From NCBI GenBank assembly GCA_037147235.1, contig JBAWVO010000184.1, positions 1 to 12,846 on the forward strand: a DNA stretch of 12,846 nucleotides. The letters are read 5' to 3'. Position numbers and translations under genes: made by a program. Of this stretch, positions 4,514 to 12,600 are shown one piece after another. The stretch comes from JANXQG01 sp037147235. Its GTDB lineage: Bacteria; Planctomycetota; Planctomycetia; Pirellulales; Thermoguttaceae. The stretch's first letter is position 1; every line of letters starts with the position of its first letter. Below the pieces are notes generated by a model, which saw only the letters and a program-made list of their open reading frames with translations, searched no databases and had not been told where the DNA came from.

Positions 4514-5539
4514 CTAGTTCTTGCTCGGCACGGCGGGCTTCTTCACCTCAAACACGCGCACGCAACGGGCCTGACCATCGAGAACGAGGATCCGTTTGTG
4601 ATGGTCCGCCACAAGATCGACCACCGAACTGGTTCCTTCGGGACCGCACACCACGCCGTCGAACTCACCCGACCGCGCGTAAACCTTGACCCGCAGCGGA
4701 TATTCCTCGGCGGTCACAAAACGACCGTCCGCGGCGATCGCGAGACGGGCCGGGTTGCTGGAACCGGCAAAATCCTCAACGGCCGGCGTTCCCCGCCCCC
4801 AATGACGTTCCATCTTGCCCTGGAAACTATACCCCTCCACACGATGATCTCGGCGATTGACCACATAGACTAAATCGTCCAGTCCCACCGCTAAACCAAA
4901 GGGGGCGTTGGTGCCGTTGACCGTCGAGGTGAAATGGCCGGGACTCGACTCGCCGAAGGATTCCAGAAGTTTGCCGGTCGAATCGAATCGCTGAATAACG
5001 CTCTGTCCCGCGTCGGCAATGAAGATATAGTAATCGCTGGTTGAAATGGAAGTGAATTGGGCTTTTTCGCCCAATCCCTGCCAGATGGCCACCTTCGCGC
5101 CGCCGGCCTCATAAACTTCCAGGTGATCGACAAAGCCCACGTAAATCCGCCCAGGCTCGAGGTGATGCCGATTGGCCACCGTCAAGCAGGTTGGCTCATA
5201 GGAGAGTGCAATCCGCATCTCCAACTCGCCTCGAGGCGAGAAACGGCAAAGCGACCTGTCACCGGCCACATAGATGCGGTCGTCGGCATCGACAGCCAAG
5301 GCCGAAACCTTCTTGAAATCGACTGCAATCTGCGCAGTTTGGCGATAATCAACCCTTGCTGGATTGATGGGTAGCGGCGTCTGGGAAGCAGTTGAGTCGC
5401 CATCCATGTCTGACGTGGCGAACAAACTTGAACTGCCCGTCGATGCGGCCTTCCGCACCGAAAACAACGTCATGACGCTCCCGACGGCCACCAACAGGCT
5501 GAGGAGAGAGACGACCATCGATAGCTTCGAGCGGACCAT
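4514..5539 (-). CDS. Membrane-anchored NHL-type beta-propeller protein
   Basis: 341 aa. An N-terminal hydrophobic segment (about residues 8-27, after MVRSKLS) acts as signal anchor. A Ser/Thr/Asp-rich linker (31-60) follows, then repeated beta-propeller blades: ALAVDADDRIYVAGDRSLCRF (80-100), DYYIFIADAGQSVIQRFDSTG (169-189), GLAVGLDDLVYVVNRRDHRVE (215-235), RLAIAADGRFVTAEE (265-279) and a last strand set ending in ILVLDGQARCVRVFE. This G-L-A-V-D-x-D-G-x-(I/V)-Y-V-x-D pattern is that of NHL repeats, usually a binding scaffold. It would face the periplasm. ATG 5539 is chosen because GGAG lies 5 nt upstream and the signal anchor follows directly; the longer frame to 5638 adds a non-conserved leader. 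The stop abuts the glycosyltransferase start, so the pair probably act together, but the ligand is unknown. Confidence 0.82.
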   Translation of the reverse strand: MVRSKLSMVVSLLSLLVAVGSVMTLFSVRKAASTGSSSLFATSDMDGDSTASQTPLPINPARVDYRQTAQIAVDFKKVSALAVDADDRIYVAGDRSLCRFSPRGELEMRIALSYEPTCLTVANRHHLEPGRIYVGFVDHLEVYEAGGAKVAIWQGLGEKAQFTSISTSDYYIFIADAGQSVIQRFDSTGKLLESFGESSPGHFTSTVNGTNAPFGLAVGLDDLVYVVNRRDHRVEGYSFQGKMERHWGRGTPAVEDFAGSSNPARLAIAADGRFVTAEEYPLRVKVYARSGEFDGVVCGPEGTSSVVDLVADHHKRILVLDGQARCVRVFEVKKPAVPSKN

Positions 5540-5582
5540 GCAAACTCCAACTCGGCCGGCGGAAGGCTGGATTGTCAGTCCG

Positions 5583-5605
5583 CCAAAGGGAGGGAAAGTC
5601 ACCCA
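5583..5605 (-). promoter_or_regulatory. Shared upstream motif, NHL-gene copy
   Basis: Read on the minus strand, this 23-mer begins TGGGTGACTTTCCC and ends CCCTTTGG. It matches the plus-strand element at 5731-5753 in 18 of 23 positions. It ends 43 nt before the NHL-gene ATG. A shared operator, sigma-factor site or leader element for the divergent genes is likely, but the factor is unknown. Confidence 0.45.
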
Positions 5606-5730
5606 ATCTTGTCGTTCCATTATTATCTTGGACCGCAAGAAATGTCAACCCTGCATTTGGGGTGGGGCACACTTCCACTGGTGGAGTGATGGGAACCATA
5701 GTAATTTTGGGCTTGCTAATTGCGTGGACA

Positions 5731-5753
5731 TGGGTAAACTTCCCGCCTTTTGG
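5731..5753 (+). promoter_or_regulatory. Shared upstream motif, porin-gene copy
   Basis: This 23-mer begins TGGGTAAACTTCCC and ends CCTTTTGG. It is the inverted partner of the motif at 5583-5605 and ends 28 nt before the porin-like gene's ATG. GGAAC, a typical ECF sigma -35 core, occurs on the reading strand upstream of both copies (minus strand near 5613-5617; plus strand near 5691-5696), but I see no equally convincing -10. Confidence 0.45.
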
Positions 5754-5781
5754 TGATTTTTCACGGAGAGCAGCTTCGAGA

Positions 5782-7203
5782 ATGCCGAGCAAGTGTCTGG
5801 TCGCAGTTGCGATGATTCTCGTAACGGTCCTGTCCTTATTTGCCGCGCCTGCCCGCGCCCAGTGGGTTGTCGAGCCGCCACCGATCGATCCGTTTGCGCA
5901 AGGGGTCCGCGCCTCCGCATTTACCGATACCGTCCCAAACAACAGTTCCACGCAGCCGCCATCAGGCATGTATCTACCTGGGCCGTCCAATCCGCCATTT
6001 TCTGGTCCGCCTCCCGTCGCAGCTCAGGGACCGCAGTTTCAGGATGCCATGCAATTCCAAGGACCGATCTCGGCCGTTGGCCAGGATGTTCCACCGGTCG
6101 GTATCAGCAACATGTCGGAAGGCCAGTCGCTAATTCCCACGGGGACAAACTCGATCTATCGATTTCTCGATCATCTCGAAGCCAATGGCGTCGCCCGCGG
6201 TTACTACCTGAACGATCAGCGGATCGTTTGGTCGGGCATGGAAGAGACCTTTGGTGCCGAGGGCATTATCGCGCCCCGGCTTCGCCAGCGGTGCGGCAAT
6301 TTTGAATTTCTTATCGACAGCGAGTTCTATATCAACCAGCCGCATGACGCCAATCAACTAATGGATAGTGCGGAACGCCAGTCCTACGCAGCAAATTTTC
6401 GCATCAATCCGTTTGAGATTTCGCAGCTTGCATTGGTCACAAACCATGAAGACTGGACGTTCAAGATCGGAAAGTTTGTAACGCCCTTCGGCCGCACCTA
6501 TTTTCCGCTCTATACCAATTCCCGCATGGACGCTCCCTATATCCGCACGGAAGCGATCCAGTGGCGCGAGACGGGCATCCTGGCGCACTACAAGTCTGGC
6601 TACTTCGTGGGCGATATCGCGCTGACGAATGGCATCGAGAACCTCGATACCAATTCCTCCAAGGCCCTGGTGGCACGCATAGGCCTGGAGTCGGACTCCT
6701 GGGCCGTCGGCTGCTCGCTCAAAAAACAAGACGGCAATGGCTCGGAAAGTCAGAAGGAGTTCGGAAACCACTATGGCGTGGACTTGATGTTCCGCAACGG
6801 TCCGTTTCAATTCTCGTCGGAATGTATCTTCGACGAATATGGATTCCGCTGGCCGGGCTTTGATCCGTTGAACATCAACTGGGTCAAAAGCATCTATTAT
6901 CGCGACGTCAGTTCAGGACAACCGATGGCTCCCTGCACCGGCATCGGCTATTACGCGAATCTCGACTATGCCGGCGGTCCCTGGATCACGACGCTCAACT
7001 ATGGTGAGTTCTACCCGATCCATACGGGGACCGCTCCCGATCAGCGAGTTCAGCGTCGAGGCATCATCAAGGTGGCCTATCGTGTCGCGGAGCCAGTGCA
7101 AGTCTTCTCCGTCTTGATGGTCGAAAACGGTGGCTACCTCGCCCAACAGAACGAATCGCGCAAGCCGATCACCGTGCTGGAAGGATTCCAGTTCACCTTC
7201 TGA
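5782..7203 (+). CDS. Outer-membrane porin-like beta-barrel protein
   Basis: 473 aa. A Sec signal peptide (MPSKCLVAVAMILVTVLSLF) ends at APARA|Q, residue 26/27. A Pro-rich, low-complexity stretch (31-105) follows. The rest is rich in alternating aromatic and polar residues typical of a membrane beta-barrel, and the chain ends FQFTF with a terminal phenylalanine, the usual BAM recognition signal. The segment IGKFVTPFGRTYFPLYTN (229-246) with MDAPYIRTEAIQWRETG (249-265) and IALTNGIENLDTNSSKA (279-295) is like that in planctomycete porin-like (BBP2/OprO-P type) proteins I recall. It would sit in the outer membrane and pass or bind small solutes; specificity is unknown. ATG 5782 is chosen for the signal peptide. 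CGAGA just upstream is a weak ribosome binding site and GGAG lies farther away. A probable partner gene starts 85 nt downstream. Confidence 0.8.
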   Translation: MPSKCLVAVAMILVTVLSLFAAPARAQWVVEPPPIDPFAQGVRASAFTDTVPNNSSTQPPSGMYLPGPSNPPFSGPPPVAAQGPQFQDAMQFQGPISAVGQDVPPVGISNMSEGQSLIPTGTNSIYRFLDHLEANGVARGYYLNDQRIVWSGMEETFGAEGIIAPRLRQRCGNFEFLIDSEFYINQPHDANQLMDSAERQSYAANFRINPFEISQLALVTNHEDWTFKIGKFVTPFGRTYFPLYTNSRMDAPYIRTEAIQWRETGILAHYKSGYFVGDIALTNGIENLDTNSSKALVARIGLESDSWAVGCSLKKQDGNGSESQKEFGNHYGVDLMFRNGPFQFSSECIFDEYGFRWPGFDPLNINWVKSIYYRDVSSGQPMAPCTGIGYYANLDYAGGPWITTLNYGEFYPIHTGTAPDQRVQRRGIIKVAYRVAEPVQVFSVLMVENGGYLAQQNESRKPITVLEGFQFTF

Positions 7204-7288
7204 GCGGCTGCCGGGGCTTGTATCCGGCCCCTTCGTGACATACGATAGCCTTGATTTCAACACTCTTGCCACAGCGAAGGAATGGACC

Positions 7289-9997
7289 ATGCAAGCACTT
7301 TCCCTACGAAACATCGTTATTTCCGCAAGCCTAGCGATTATCTTGCTGACTTTGGCCTCCACCGCGATCGCTCAAGGGCCGATCGAAGCCCAGGCCATTG
7401 TGGGCGAGCCGTTTGGCGTCGGGGCCATTACGCTGAATCTGCCGGCCAAGATGTTGCCCGAGCCTCTTGGATTGGAGGGCGTGGGGCTGATCGAGAAGGC
7501 AGGCCGGGTGTTTTATCCGGCCATGCGTACACCGGCCCTGGCAAATGCCTTGAAGGAGTTTCTCCGGGAGGATAGTCCGCTGGCTGGTGGCGGACCGGTG
7601 CGGCAAGAAGTGGGCGGGATCCTGCGAGGAATCCTCGATCGTCCGCCTCGAACCACGATTTATTTTCTCTTCCGTGGCAACGCGCCGTTGAAATTGTCGA
7701 TCCAGGCTCGGCAGTCGATTCCGCTGGTCGTACAGCCGCGGAACAATTCGGCCGCGCACCGCCGCCTGCTCCAAGCGTGGTGGCACGACTATGCCGCCCC
7801 GCGGCGACTCTTGCAGCAGAAACCCGATTTTCCTCCCCAGGTTGAAACGTACATGGTCAACTCGCTGGCCCGACGATTGAACCTTGTACTCCCGCGCGAA
7901 ATGCAGGAAGAATCGGGCTATCGGCAGTTCGAGCGGGAGTTGGGCGCGCTGGCCGGGAGCGAAGGCATCCGCACGGCCATTGAGCAGGACCGCGTCCTCG
8001 GATTAACCGATGCCGCGCTTCCCGCCGACCAGCCTTTGCCCACCGCTCCGGACGTTGCTCCGCTGACGTTTCCCGAGCCGCCGCCCGGCCCTGATGGCAA
8101 ACCGAACAATCAGCCCAAGATTGAGCCCATCGCGCGGCATGTACCGGCCGAGTTCTTCTATATCCGCTTCGGTAGCTTCGACAACTTCCTCTGGTTCCAG
8201 GATACGCTTGAAACTTGGGGTGGCGACCTACAGAACCTGGTTGCCATGCGCGGCTTGAACGATCAGAAGAACCAGCGGATTCAGACCCAACTTGTATTGG
8301 AGCAAAATCGGCTTTCCCGGATGCTCGGCGGTGCGGTGATTTCCGACGTGGCGATGGTCGGTACCGATCTGTTGATGCAGGATGGTGCTGCGATCGGGTT
8401 CCTCTTTGAAGCACGTAACGGCATGATGCTCGGTTCGAGCCTCTCCGGACCACGCGCCGCACAGGTCAAGCAAGGCAAGGCCAAGGAGGAAACGCTCAAG
8501 ATCGAGGGGCAGAATGTTTCGTTTCTTTCCTCACCCGACGGATCAATCCGTTCCTATTACGTGGTCAGCGGAGATTACCACTTGGTGACCTCGTCGCCTG
8601 CGCTGGTGGCACGTTTCCTGCAATCGGCCAAGGGCGAAGGGTCGCTGGGCAATTCGAGGGAGTTTCGCCACGCCCGGAGTGTATTGCCGATCGAGCGCAA
8701 CGACGCGGTGTTCATCTACTTTTCCGATGCCTTCTTCCGCAACCTCAGCAGCCCCGCCTACCGCATTGAATCGCTGCGCCGCCTGGAAGCCGCCACCGAC
8801 ATCGAGATCGTGCAACTGGCGAAGCTCAACGCGGCCACGGAAGGAAAGCCGGGCAGCACGATTGAGGAACTGGTCGACGGTGGGTTCTTGCCACCCGGAT
8901 TTGGCCCGCGATCCGATGGCAGCCATGCCGTGATCGGCAAGGGCGAGGTTTATGACTCCGTTCGCGGCCGGCGTGGCTCCTTCATCCCAGTGCCCGACTT
9001 GCCGGTTCAGCAAGTCAGCAAAGCGGAGGCCAACTCCTACGCCCGCTTTGTTGCTTACGCCCAAGAGAATTGGGGCCGGGTCGAGCCGATGCTCGTCGGC
9101 TTGCAACACAAGTCGCTTCCCGGCAAGCGAGAGCAAGTGGTGATTGACGCCCGCATGTCACCCCTGCAACGAAAGCGGATCGAGATGCTTGCCAAGATTG
9201 CCGGCCCGATTACCAACGACCAACTGGCCGCCGTGCCGGGCAACATGGGCACGTTCGAGGCGAGCCTGCCGAACCAGCAAATATTCAGCGGCCTCCGCGA
9301 CGTGGCTCCCCCCAACGAATTGATCGACGGCCGTTTCATGCCCTGGCTGAAGCTTCGCAACATGCTCGTCGGCTACCTCGGCTATCAAGGCGACCCAGGC
9401 TTCTTGCGATTGCTGGAACTGATGTTTGTCGGGCCGCAGGATGCCAACGGCTACAAACGAAGTCTCATCGGTCTGTGGCGATTGCAGTATGGGACGTACG
9501 CCCTCTTCTCCTTCCAACCGGAGGTGTTGGCCGAGGTGGCGGCACAGTTGCGTTTTGAACCGGCCCAACATCCGGCCCAACTGCGATTACACGTCAACGA
9601 CATTTCCACCGCAAGGATCACGCCTTTTCTGAACAACTGGGGCTACGCCCGCACCCGGGAGACGGCCTTGGGCAACCTTCGCCTGATGCACTCACTCAAC
9701 CAGCAGTTGCACGTTCCCGTGAAGGACTGCCGCGAGGCGGCTGAATTTCTCCTGGCGGCAAAATTGGTCTGTCCCTTGGGCGGTCAGTACACGGTCCGCG
9801 ACATGCCCGCCGGCGAAAGTCGTTGGACCTCAACGAAGCTGGAGGAATTTCAGCCCCAAGGCGGCTTCGCGCCGCAGGCACCGCCGGGCTACGTTGCCCC
9901 GCCGCTGAATTGGTTCCGAAGCCTCGACCTACATGCCGCAGTGGTCGATAGGCTGCTGACCGCGCACGCCGAGGTGGTCATGCAGTTGCCGAAGTAG
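7289..9997 (+). CDS. Large exported protein of unknown function (902 aa)
   Basis: The ATG at 7289 follows AAGGA (7277-7281) by 7 nt and begins a clean Sec signal peptide (hydrophobic core IVISASLAIILLTLAS, cleavage after AIA, residue 28), so the protein is exported. There is no later membrane anchor. An N-terminal region (about 30-235) with many arginines is followed by a Pro-rich hinge (about 240-275: LPTAPDVAPLTFPEPPPGPD). A long alpha/beta region then begins HVPAEFFYIRFGSFDNFLWF. Two further stretches, YVVSGDYHLVTSSPALVARF and NDAVFIYFSDAFFRNL, resemble the F-Y-I-R-F one and hint at repeated domains, vaguely like DUF3352-type proteins. I do not recognise a family. It follows the porin-like gene on the same strand with an 85-nt gap lacking a clear terminator, so co-transcription and a shared envelope role are plausible. 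Confidence 0.8.
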   Translation: MQALSLRNIVISASLAIILLTLASTAIAQGPIEAQAIVGEPFGVGAITLNLPAKMLPEPLGLEGVGLIEKAGRVFYPAMRTPALANALKEFLREDSPLAGGGPVRQEVGGILRGILDRPPRTTIYFLFRGNAPLKLSIQARQSIPLVVQPRNNSAAHRRLLQAWWHDYAAPRRLLQQKPDFPPQVETYMVNSLARRLNLVLPREMQEESGYRQFERELGALAGSEGIRTAIEQDRVLGLTDAALPADQPLPTAPDVAPLTFPEPPPGPDGKPNNQPKIEPIARHVPAEFFYIRFGSFDNFLWFQDTLETWGGDLQNLVAMRGLNDQKNQRIQTQLVLEQNRLSRMLGGAVISDVAMVGTDLLMQDGAAIGFLFEARNGMMLGSSLSGPRAAQVKQGKAKEETLKIEGQNVSFLSSPDGSIRSYYVVSGDYHLVTSSPALVARFLQSAKGEGSLGNSREFRHARSVLPIERNDAVFIYFSDAFFRNLSSPAYRIESLRRLEAATDIEIVQLAKLNAATEGKPGSTIEELVDGGFLPPGFGPRSDGSHAVIGKGEVYDSVRGRRGSFIPVPDLPVQQVSKAEANSYARFVAYAQENWGRVEPMLVGLQHKSLPGKREQVVIDARMSPLQRKRIEMLAKIAGPITNDQLAAVPGNMGTFEASLPNQQIFSGLRDVAPPNELIDGRFMPWLKLRNMLVGYLGYQGDPGFLRLLELMFVGPQDANGYKRSLIGLWRLQYGTYALFSFQPEVLAEVAAQLRFEPAQHPAQLRLHVNDISTARITPFLNNWGYARTRETALGNLRLMHSLNQQLHVPVKDCREAAEFLLAAKLVCPLGGQYTVRDMPAGESRWTSTKLEEFQPQGGFAPQAPPGYVAPPLNWFRSLDLHAAVVDRLLTAHAEVVMQLPK

Positions 9998-10103
9998 CCG
10001 CGCCGTTGACGGCATGGAACTCCAATGGAGCAAGCTTCCTCTGCCCGAGGAGCAATGGGCCTTGATGCTCGATGGCTAGGATTGAGCGGCAAGTTTCAGC
10101 AGA

Positions 10104-10122
10104 CTGCATAGGACGTATGCAG
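10104..10122. repeat. Perfect hairpin between convergent genes
   Basis: CTGCATA, a GGACG loop and TATGCAG form a perfect 7-bp stem in the gap between the convergent 902-aa gene and nadB. No T-run follows on either strand, so it is not a canonical terminator, though it could serve both transcripts as a 3'-end structure. A second imperfect stem (10034-10053, one bulge) lies nearby. Confidence 0.4.
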
Positions 10123-10138
10123 AACAACGCGCATGCCC

Positions 10139-11755
10139 TCACACTCCGGCACTTGGCCGCTGGAAGCAAATATGACGATTCCAGCGGGCATCGTCCGCTG
10201 CAGGATAGTCGGTGCGGACGTGGGCACCGCGGCTCTCGTCGCGCTCCAAGGCGGCCTCGATCATCAACTGGGCGATGCAGATCATGTTCTGCAACTCCCA
10301 ACCACTGGGATCGTCGAACTGTCGGGCCAAGACGTAGCGGCACCAATGTTTCACCGTCTGCTGGGCCTCGGCCAGCCCCTCGCCGTCGCGGCGGACGCCG
10401 ACGTTGCGCCACATCAGGCTCTGCAAGGCATTGCGAATGTCGTCCAGGTTCAATGTTTCGCCGATCGAATCAACCTGCGGGTTATCGATCGGCAGTGCGA
10501 AGAAATCGTCCTTTTGTCCGAAGGCCTCGCATGACGCCCCTTCGCCCGCATGGGCACCATAGACCAAGGCTTCCAAAAGACTGTTCGATGCCAGACGATT
10601 GGCTCCGTGTAGTCCGCTGGAAGTGACTTCACCGGCGGCCCAAAGGCCGGGCAAAGTCGTGCGGCCGTCGAGATCGACGGTGATTCCGCCCATCATGTAG
10701 TGTGCCCCGGGACGCACGGGAATGCGGTCGCGGGTGATATCGAGATCGAACTCGGCACAGATGGCCGCGATACCGGGGAACCGCGACAACACGCGTTGCG
10801 GATCGAGGTGCGTCATGACGAGATAGACGTTCGGATGCCGCGTCTTCTCCATCTGGCTGACAATGGAAAGGCTGACGACGTCGCGGGGAGCAAGCTCGGC
10901 GCGAGGATCGTAGTCGGGCATGAAACGATGGCCATGACGATCGACGAGATGGGCGCCTTCGCCGCGGGTTGCCTCACTGATCAGACTGCGACTGCCACCG
11001 GCGATGTAAAGGACCGTGGGGTGAAACTGCATGAACTCGACGTCGCGCAGCTCGGCCCCCGCACGATAGGCCAAGGCTAAGCCGTCGCCGGTGGCCACGG
11101 TCGGGTTGGTGGTTTCGCGATAGATCTGTCCTGCCCCGCCGGTGGCCAGGATCGTTTGCTTGGCCCAGACGAGCGTCTTGCCGTGCTCCTGGTTCCAGAC
11201 GATGGCGCCGCGGCAGATACCATGGAGTGTGAGTAGATCGATCGTGAAAGTCTTCTGCCAGACCTCGACGTGATCGAGTTGGACAACGTGTTCGATCACC
11301 GCCCGCATGACCTCCTTACCGGTGGCGTCGCCCAAGGCGTGGATGATGCGATCATGCCCGTGACCTCCCTCGCGCCCCAGGGCGAGGCGGCCTTCGGCCT
11401 TATCGAAGCGGGTTCCCCAGCCGATCAGTTCCCCGATCCGCCGCGGGGCTTCGCAGATCACCCGCTTGACGATCTCGGGATCGCAAAGCGAGCCGCCGGC
11501 CATGAGCGTGTCGGCCACATGGTCTTCAAAGCGATCTTCTGGGTCGATCACGCCGGCGATGCCGCCCTGGGCATGGGAGCTGTTGGAGTTTTGCAGGTCA
11601 TCTTTCGTGATGATCAGCACCGAGAGCTTTGGATCGGTACTCAAGGCAGCGCGAACCCCGGCCAGCCCGCTACCGATGATCAAAACGTCCGTGAAATAAT
11701 GCGGAACTCGCTTGGGACGGAAAGGAACGAGGTAACGTGGTGTGGTAAACTGCAT
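10139..11755 (-). CDS. nadB: L-aspartate oxidase
   Basis: A 538-aa FAD enzyme oxidising L-aspartate to iminoaspartate, the first step of de novo NAD synthesis; NadA then makes quinolinate. It belongs to the fumarate reductase/succinate dehydrogenase flavoprotein family. Seen in order: dinucleotide motif GSGLAG (28-33), SSHAQGGIAG (59-68), GREGGHGHDRIIHALGDATG (127-146), ATGGAGQIY (204-212), FMQFHPT (241-247), EATRGEGAHLVD (261-272), RPGAHYMMGGI (348-358), GLWAAGEVTSSGLHGANRLA (370-389) and, near the end, RDESRGAHVRTDYP (505-518). REGGH plus HYMMGG favours NadB over SdhA/FrdA. ATG 11755 gives the MQFTTPRYLVPFRPKR start that I recall from planctomycete NadB; its ribosome binding site is weak, and the preceding gene's stop is only 5 nt upstream, so coupling is likely. 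No nadA or nadC is in the window. Confidence 0.95.
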   Translation of the reverse strand: MQFTTPRYLVPFRPKRVPHYFTDVLIIGSGLAGVRAALSTDPKLSVLIITKDDLQNSNSSHAQGGIAGVIDPEDRFEDHVADTLMAGGSLCDPEIVKRVICEAPRRIGELIGWGTRFDKAEGRLALGREGGHGHDRIIHALGDATGKEVMRAVIEHVVQLDHVEVWQKTFTIDLLTLHGICRGAIVWNQEHGKTLVWAKQTILATGGAGQIYRETTNPTVATGDGLALAYRAGAELRDVEFMQFHPTVLYIAGGSRSLISEATRGEGAHLVDRHGHRFMPDYDPRAELAPRDVVSLSIVSQMEKTRHPNVYLVMTHLDPQRVLSRFPGIAAICAEFDLDITRDRIPVRPGAHYMMGGITVDLDGRTTLPGLWAAGEVTSSGLHGANRLASNSLLEALVYGAHAGEGASCEAFGQKDDFFALPIDNPQVDSIGETLNLDDIRNALQSLMWRNVGVRRDGEGLAEAQQTVKHWCRYVLARQFDDPSGWELQNMICIAQLMIEAALERDESRGAHVRTDYPAADDARWNRHICFQRPSAGV

Positions 11756-11760
11756 CTTAA

Positions 11761-12540
11761 CTACTTTTGTCCTGCGGTGGACCGGGAATAGGCACGGTAA
11801 AGATCGGCCCAATCGCTGGGTGGCTCCATCTGGCCGCTGTCGTGGACGTTGCGCATGTTGTCGGTCTTCGTTTGTCCGCCACGAATCTGCGTGCCGTGAG
11901 GATGCAAATCGAGGTTCTTCAAAAACTCGTTGTAAGCCTTTTTGGCCGCCTCGCCCTCGTTGCCGGGCTGTTGGGCCGAGTCTTTCAACTTCTTCAGGTT
12001 CTCCACAAACTTCTGCCCTTCCTCTTTGGTCCAGCCAAGGCGATCCAATAACTCCGGCTTCTGCTTGGCCATCTGGTCTTTGAGATGCTCCAAGGCCAGA
12101 TCAACCTGCTTGTTGGAAAACTCGATATTGGCAGCGTCGGGTCCACCCTGGGGCTGCGGAGATGCTGCGGCCGGATCGCCTAAACTGCCGGACTGGCTGC
12201 CGCCGGCAGGAAGCCCGGAACCTTGGTTGCCAGCCTGCTTGGAGGACTGAGTGCCTGATTGGCCACCGCTGGACTTGTTCTCGCTTTCAGTCGAATTCTG
12301 CGCAGAATCGTCTTGGGGCTTTTGCGAGTCTTCCTTGGCCGTTGGATCGTCGGCCGATTGCTGCTTTTCACCGTTCCCCTTGCCCGATTCCTTGCGCGAT
12401 GAACCGGTGCGATCCGTGGAACGAACGTCTTCGCCGGCTTTCTTGCCGGTGGTGCCTTCGCCACGTTCGTCGGAGACAGAACCACCTTCGTCAGCCGGTT
12501 TTGCCTGAATAGAGGCCGGACAATCATCGACTCCATCATT
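11761..12540 (-). CDS. 3' part of a large Q/S/G-rich protein with conserved helical C-terminus
   Basis: The frame ends at TAG 11761, 5 nt before nadB. It is open leftward from about 12657, but no ATG, GTG or TTG occurs between there and the TTG at 12093, so the 5' end is missing. The first ~110 residues are low-complexity and hydrophilic (E/K/D/S/T, then Q/S/G/N: for example SSGGQSGTQSSKQAGNQGS). The last ~115 residues form a charged helical domain: NKQVDLALEHLKDQMAKQ, ELLDRLGWTKEEGQKFVENL, then LHPHGTQIRGGQT and SDWADLYRAYSRSTAG. I recall planctomycete proteins of unknown function with this C-terminal domain after a disordered linker, usually C-terminal to a much larger membrane or coiled-coil part. 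That larger part is not here. Where native sequence stops is uncertain: composition changes between about 12500 and 12600. A short ADLNNDGVDD calcium-loop-like motif falls in that suspect stretch. Confidence 0.65.
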   Translation of the reverse strand, partial: NDGVDDCPASIQAKPADEGGSVSDERGEGTTGKKAGEDVRSTDRTGSSRKESGKGNGEKQQSADDPTAKEDSQKPQDDSAQNSTESENKSSGGQSGTQSSKQAGNQGSGLPAGGSQSGSLGDPAAASPQPQGGPDAANIEFSNKQVDLALEHLKDQMAKQKPELLDRLGWTKEEGQKFVENLKKLKDSAQQPGNEGEAAKKAYNEFLKNLDLHPHGTQIRGGQTKTDNMRNVHDSGQMEPPSDWADLYRAYSRSTAGQK

Positions 12541-12600
12541 GTTCAGATCTGCGACGGTGGTGCTGCATCCTACGGTCCAGGATGAGTCCGATGAAAGAGT
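12500..12600. other. Probable junction between native and foreign sequence
   Basis: GC content by hand count is about 59% for 12181-12540 and about 43% for 12601-12846. The leftward gene loses its start and the rightward gene loses its 5' end in this interval. The two fragments point toward each other's missing ends, which neither an operon nor a normal divergent promoter explains. A chimeric assembly, or a recent transfer or insertion breakpoint, is the likely cause. Confidence 0.6.

Noticed and set aside
3800..4873. 357-aa plus-strand ORF rich in His, Arg and Gln
   Set aside because: It is antisense to the glycosyltransferase and NHL genes, both with clear motifs. Its composition is typical of a GC-rich reverse-frame shadow.
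5572..5781. Upstream extension of the porin-like frame (70 residues)
   Set aside because: It precedes a perfect signal peptide start at 5782 and covers the divergent control region; the extension would bury the signal peptide.
7211..7232. Possible hairpin GGGGC/GCCCC after the porin-like gene
   Set aside because: Only 5 bp with a 9-nt loop and no T-run; too weak to call a terminator.
7130..7288. Upstream extension of the 902-aa protein
   Set aside because: It overlaps the 3' end of the porin-like gene in another frame. ATG 7289 has a good ribosome binding site and begins a signal peptide.
12180..12539. 119-aa minus-strand ORF rich in Arg and Pro
   Set aside because: It is a different frame over the Q/S/G-rich protein. 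The frame continuous with the conserved C-terminal domain gives the typical linker composition.
12583..12594. Recoded TGA codons (alternative genetic code) in the solute-binding fragment
   Set aside because: The two TGAs lie in the junction zone, and the part with clear homology contains none; a break is simpler than recoding.
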